This document shows, in pieces, positions 59,270-64,000 of a DNA stretch of 64,000 bases. The stretch is taken from the NCBI GenBank assembly GCA_025331445.1, contig JAIWNE010000082.1, forward strand, positions 81,208 through 145,207. Reading direction: 5' to 3'. How positions within the stretch are numbered: the stretch's first letter is position 1; the number at the start of each line of letters is the position of its first letter. The notes beneath the pieces are model-generated. The model was given only the letters and a program-made list of their open reading frames with translations, ran no database searches and was not told the origin of the DNA. A program made the position numbers and the translations under genes. The stretch is from Blakeslea trispora. Its lineage: Eukaryota > Mucoromycota > Mucoromycetes > Mucorales > Choanephoraceae.

Positions 59270-61721
59270 TCAATAAACCCCCTTCATTCGTTCATTTCGC
59301 TTTCTTTCCCATGTCTTTCGAATCACGTGTCGAATGGTGTCAATGTTATCATAAACATTACGCTTAGCTAAACCATGCAGTTTCTCTACTTGTTCAGGAG
59401 TATAACTAAAGTTCCAAGTACTGGTAAATTCAGCTTGTTGTGGGTCAAATTCAGGATCATAATGTTCATTCACGATCAAGGGTAAATAAATCAAGGTGAT
59501 AGGATTGACATGATCTGGATAAGTTGTGATGGTTGCATCATCTTCTTTATCAGGAATCGTCTCTGAGGAACTTGAATCAAACACAGTACATGTACCCAAT
59601 GCATATCCATCTGAGGCTGTCTTCTTGGGCCATCCTGCTCCCTTTGGCCAGCCTTGAATACCACGGCGCTTAGCATAACCTTCTGCTCGATCAAAGTAAG
59701 GCATATGTTGAATTTCAGCACTTGAGTCGACTGCAATGATAATATCGACATCTCTTCCCTTTCTTAGCAATGGATAGAATGGAATATTGTTGTCCATGCC
59801 TGCATCCATCAGATCGATGTGTTCTGACTCTACAATGCTTTTGGGTCGAAGTACTTCCTCTTGTTCGTTTGCTTCGTCTTTGTCTTGAATGACAGTAGGC
59901 ATCTTATAGAATGGATTGGGAAAGCATGCAGGTGAGATTGGGTGAATGGTAGAGACAGAGGATTGGTATCGATAGATGATTTCGTCTGCTTTATCAATAG
60001 CCGTGGCAGGTAAAAGAGAGCGAATCTCTTGGTAAAAGTGAGCTAGACTGGCTACAAAGGCCGATCCAAACATACCCATGAGTACACCAATACTCTGTTC
60101 AGGCAAGCTCTCTTGACTCTTGCCCTTCTCAAATCGTCTACCAAATGCCCATACAGGAATCCAAGCTTGTATAAAAAAAAATCATTTGGTAAGTTTAACT
60201 CTATGAATGGCAGGACTTCTTTCTTTTTTTTTTGTAATCCATGACATACCATTAATTTCCTCGCTTCCCATATCAAAAGGATTGAATTCAAACCATTGAT
60301 ACAAATCCTTCTTTTCTTCTTCATTCTCTGCCTCTTTTTCCTCTTTGTCTTCTGCCTCTTTGTCTTCTGCCTCTTTGTCTTCTGCCTCTTTGTCTTCTTC
60401 TGCTTCTTTATCCTCTTCTTCTGCTTCTTTATCCTCTTCTTCTGTCTCCTCTTTACCTTTCGCCTCAGCCTGTTCTTGATCTTCCTTTTGCTCCATGAGG
60501 GTCGTTGCCTTTGCTTCAACAGCAGACTCAATCTCATGCCTGACAGCACAATAGATAGGCATGGGCAAAGACCCATCTTCAAAATAATCACGTTGTCGCG
60601 ATAACTTGATTTCATTCCTCTTCAACAGCTGAGGTTTTACCAAAGATCCATCCTGTTCTTCATTCAAGTCTGTCTTACTGATTCTCTCGATTGATTCACT
60701 GTATCCCTCAGAACTTGTAGGGCGAGTGGCAGGCGATTGAGTGATCTTCTTGGCCAAAAGAGTACCACCTAAGAGCATACCAAAGATATCTACTAAACTG
60801 ATAGAGTTGTTCTGTTGATGGTATCGTTGAACAATGCCATGTAACAGAACTTTGGCGTTATGTCGAGATGCATTCAATACATTCAGAAAGTTGGATAGGT
60901 TAGCAATGTGAGTATGGATACGACTGGATAGGTGACTGTAGAGCGTATCTAGTGAGGCATTGGTCAAGGGACTATACAGTTGACACATGGCCCATGTTGA
61001 GCCTGATACACCAGAGAAATAGAGAACAGTATCCAAAAGGCCAGTTTCATGCATGGCATGTAAATAACCTGAACAACTTATCATTGCACGATACCCGCCA
61101 CCACTAACAACAAGAGAACATTAACTATATATTGTTACAACTTGAATTGCATATTCACCTTGAAGCAATGCCTATATGAGGAATGTCTTCTATCTCCACC
61201 TCATGTTCATCCACACCAATAAAAAAAGCAAAGGCTGCCCTGATCTTTTGTTTTCGACGTTTCACAAACTCGACTTCTTCCTCAGAAAGTGCTTGTCCCT
61301 CTCGGACTGTTGCTTCCCATTCAATTTCGGGATGTAATTCAGCATCTGTATCCTCCTCCAAGGATTCTTGTATGATAGCCTTGAATTCATCTAGCATCAA
61401 GAAATCCCAAAAGGCATTATACATGTCTCTTATAGACTCTAATTGATTCTCGAAGGTTGGGTAAAGAGAGGCCATCTTGGTCTTTAGTTCGACAGCCGAT
61501 GGAATCATGTCTGTTAAGGAAACATTGAACAGTTTGTTCAATAGGTTGTCAGGGGTTGTGTCTAACAAAAGACTTGATTTTTTGGGTAAAGAGTCGATAA
61601 ACTCATCACATTGACTTTTCCGTCTTGTTCTTTGTTTTTCATTCTTATAAACATAATAAAGACCCGCAATCACAGGTACAGTAATACAGGCGAACAAGAC
61701 AGCTTTTGAACGTATTGACAT
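59270..61721 (-). CDS. Cytosolic phospholipase A2-like / lysophospholipase-type lipase
   Basis: Exons on the minus strand are 61721-61159, 61103-60250 and 60165-59270, giving 770 residues. A single hydrophobic segment at residues 5-25 ([18 protein letters not shown]) suggests an N-terminal anchor. The cPLA2 signature follows: [17 protein letters not shown] (oxyanion and arginine) and [16 protein letters not shown] with the nucleophile Ser near 221. [16 protein letters not shown] holds the catalytic Asp near 593. Between them lies an acidic insert of about 45 residues made of five-residue repeats (EDKEA, separate entry). The end of the protein ([20 protein letters not shown]) matches fungal homologues. 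The enzyme should hydrolyse acyl esters of phospholipids; exact specificity is not visible. Confidence 0.92.
60340..60445 (-). repeat. 15-bp tandem repeat coding acidic EDKEA units
   Basis: On the plus strand units like TTCTGCCTCTTTGTC recur with 15-bp period, about five to six times, with diverged 18-bp forms on one side. They encode the acidic insert of the phospholipase between its catalytic Ser and Asp and keep frame. Confidence 0.85.
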
Positions 61722-62268
61722 GGACGCTTCAACTTGTTTAGAAAAAAAAAGAGAAAAGGAAGAGAAAAAAAAGGTAAAACAATATATCTTTAAATAAAAA
61801 AAAAGATAGTCATGATATCATTGTCATAGTTGATTGTCTCTTGGATTCTTATTGGTTGAGGCATAAGGATCTACGTCAAAGCAGAAAAAAAAAAAAGTCA
61901 AACACTTTTGGTTGTACAGATATTGTAATTGGAATGATTAATGGGAGAGAGATGTTGTTATATGCTGTTGCAACATTGCTCTTGGTTGCGTAACAAAACA
62001 ACAATTCATTTCTTATTATTAAAATCAGCCTAATGCTTTACTTTGATCCCTTTAAAAATAAAGCCTTCATTCTAGAATTAATTCTTCTTTGCAACCGCCA
62101 ATTCTGGACACATATACACTCACGCACATATTTAGAATTTGCTGTAGTTTGATGCCACATGGCAGAAAAAAAGAAGTCATTTTTTTTTATTAGGAGTCTC
62201 TTTTTTTTTTTTTCATTCTCCCTTCTTTTTTTTTTTTTCTTCTTTTTTTTTTTTCTTCATTTTAAGAA
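61722..62268. other. Divergent promoter, phospholipase and TOP1
   Basis: 0.55 kb. A12 at 61886-61897 and several T runs (T10-T13) at 62176-62254 directly before the TOP1 ATG. No gene. Confidence 0.5.
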
Positions 62269-64000
62269 ATGTCCAATTTAACACGGCAAAACAAAGGTAG
62301 TTTTCAAGAATGAAATGAATACGCGTAAAACAGAAAAAAAAAAGACATTAATGCATATCAAACAGTCAATACATATGATGGGGACAGCAGTGACGATGAT
62401 AATGTTCCATTAAAGCAACGACTTGCTATCAAAAGGAACGGAAGTACAGTCAAACAAGACTCAGACAGTGAAGACGATGTACCTCTTTCTCAGCGCAAAT
62501 TAATATCTAAACAACCTCTAGTTCATTCAAAGGAAAAAATGGTAAGAATAAAGTAAGAAAAAAAAACATTTTTTTTTAATACTCCACTTGTAGATAAAAA
62601 AGCAGCCTGCTTTAAGCAAGGTCAAAACTGAACCAATGGACATTGATACAATTTCAAAGAAGAGACCTTTGGAAAAGGCTGTCACCAGTAAGCGTGAAAA
62701 GAAAGTAAAGAAGGAAGAAGACGATCCTACACTCTACAAGTGGTGGGAAGAAGAACACCATGTTGAACTTGAAAGTGATGGTACAGAAAAATGGAGTACA
62801 CTTCAACATAATGGTGTTATGTTTCCTCCTGATTATGAGCCTCATGGCATTAAAATGAAATATGATGGTCAGCCAATCACATTGTCTCCTGAAGCAGAAG
62901 AAGTCGCCTCTTTCTTTGCTGCCTTGATAGAGACAGAACATGCAAAAAACCCTGTATTCCAAAAGAACTTTTTTGAGGATTGGAAAGAAGTATTGAAGAA
63001 AGATCCCAAGGTTAATAATCACTGCTTATATGAGAGAGGATGATTATTGATCAATTGTTGTAGAATCCTAAAATTACAGAATTTGATAAATGTGATTTTA
63101 AACCTATTTGGCTTAAATTTGAAAAGGACAAGGAATCAAAGAAACAATTGACCAAAGAACAAAAACAAGTATTTCTTACAAAAAAAAAAACACGAAAATT
63201 CAATTTACTTAATTTTTTTTTTTGTATAGAAAATAAAAGAAGAAAAGACAAAGGCAGAAGAACCTTATCTCTATGCTATTGTAGATGGCCGTAAAGAGAA
63301 AGTAGGCAACTTTAGAATCGAACCTCCAGGTCTTTTCCGTGGTCGAGGTAACCATCCCAAGACAGGTAAACTCAAGAAACGCGTTATGCCTGAGCAAGTC
63401 ACTTTGAATCTGGGTGTGGAAGCCAAGATTCCAGAACCCCCTGCTGGTCACAAATGGGCTTCTGTTGTTCATGATACCACAGCTACTTGGTTAGCTACTT
63501 GGAAAGAAAATGTCAATGGATCCATCAAGTATGTCTTTTTGGCTGCTACATCTACCTGGAAAGGTCAAAGTGATATGCAAAAGTTTGAAAAAGCAAGAGA
63601 ATTAAAGGTAATGAAAAGAATGGTTTAGAAAAACAATGAAACCTAACGTTGAGATAGAAACATGTCAAACATATTCGTGAAGAATATACCAAGGAATTAA
63701 AGAGCAAGTTAAGTGAAATTCGTCAACGTGCCACAGCCATGTACTTGATCGATCGTTTTGCATTAAGAGCCGGTAATGAAAAGGGTGAAGATGAAGCAGA
63801 TACAGTAGGCTGTTGTTCGCTTCGTTATGAACATGTCACTCTTGAACCTCCAAACACAGTCCACTTTGATTTCTTGGGTAAAGATTCCATTCGATACCAA
63901 AATTCAGTTCAAGTAGATCCTCAAGTCTACAAGAACATCAGTATCTTTAAGAAACAAGTGGGTGCACCTGGCCACATGATCTTCGATCGCTTGAGTACGA
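62269..64000 (+). CDS. TOP1: DNA topoisomerase I (type IB), 3' partial
   Basis: Exons within the window: 62269-62296, about 62345-62541, 62594-63010, 63064-63168, 63230-63607, then 63658 onward past the window end. The second exon could begin at 62366 instead; both keep frame. The acidic, Lys-rich N-terminus precedes the core: [40 protein letters not shown], and FFEDWKEVL. Next come [20 protein letters not shown] (DNA clamp) and [20 protein letters not shown]. The catalytic region begins with [20 protein letters not shown], containing the active-site Arg, and [13 protein letters not shown]. The catalytic tyrosine lies beyond the window. Top1 relaxes supercoils ahead of polymerases by a 3'-phosphotyrosyl nick. 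Confidence 0.95.

Noticed and set aside
60296..60604. Plus-strand Phe/Cys/Leu-rich frame
   Set aside because: Antisense of the EDKEA repeat in the phospholipase; hydrophobicity is only a mirror of Glu/Lys codons.

Overview
The window reads as a nuclear contig of a filamentous fungus, most likely an early-diverging (Mucoromycota-type) lineage. The evidence is AT-rich intergenic DNA, many short introns (about 45-80 nt, GT-AG with a few GC-AG), polyT/CT-rich promoters, a fused lycopene cyclase/phytoene synthase gene and a Zn2Cys6 regulator. The fungal call is firm. The phylum is an inference from gene style and composition, not from a marker search. Exon coordinates were assembled by hand from reading frame, splice signals and family conservation, and no database search was run.

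Layout. 1-6.6 kb: 3' part of a Kin4-type kinase, ribosomal protein P2, and the transcription elongation factor Iws1. 7.4-9.4 kb: a divergent carRP-like gene whose phytoene synthase half keeps both metal-binding motifs but whose lycopene cyclase half lacks the usual acidic motifs. 9.4-12.7 kb has no recognisable gene. 12.7-16.7 kb: an ArfGAP gene and a tRNA-Leu(UAA). 16.8-20.4 kb: a CENP-B/psq-type DNA-binding protein and a PHD-JmjC (KDM2/Jhd1) demethylase, convergent. 21.7-31.8 kb is gene dense: a LEA-like mitochondrial protein, Tsr4, a four-TM protein, a bHLH-zipper factor, Lsm1, a short Cys-rich protein, a family-16 methyltransferase, a Zn2Cys6 regulator and ERH. 32.8-38.0 kb: Esf1, eL34 and the Prp4 kinase. 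38-41.3 kb is an accessory island with a Pif1/Helitron helicase remnant and a decayed Gln-rich gene. 41.3-49.3 kb: a hybrid histidine kinase and a Fun30/SMARCAD1 remodeller. 50.1-54.5 kb: two penta-EF-hand paralogues on the same strand. 54.5-59.0 kb is gene-poor, with tandem repeats, a decayed gene and an atypical stretch. 59.0-64 kb: a small hydrophilic protein, a cPLA2-like phospholipase with an acidic repeat insert, and the 5' part of DNA topoisomerase I.

Most genes are housekeeping and concern gene expression: P2, eL34, Tsr4 and Esf1 (ribosome), Iws1, Jhd1, Fun30 and Top1 (chromatin/transcription), Prp4, Lsm1 and ERH (RNA). They are not arranged as a pathway cluster. The most unusual items are the carRP-like gene with a degenerate cyclase half, three GC-AG introns with the same GCAAGT donor, an ATG-only first coding exon in ERH, the diverged PEF pair, G-run and homopolymer structures in promoters, and decayed genes around simple repeats.
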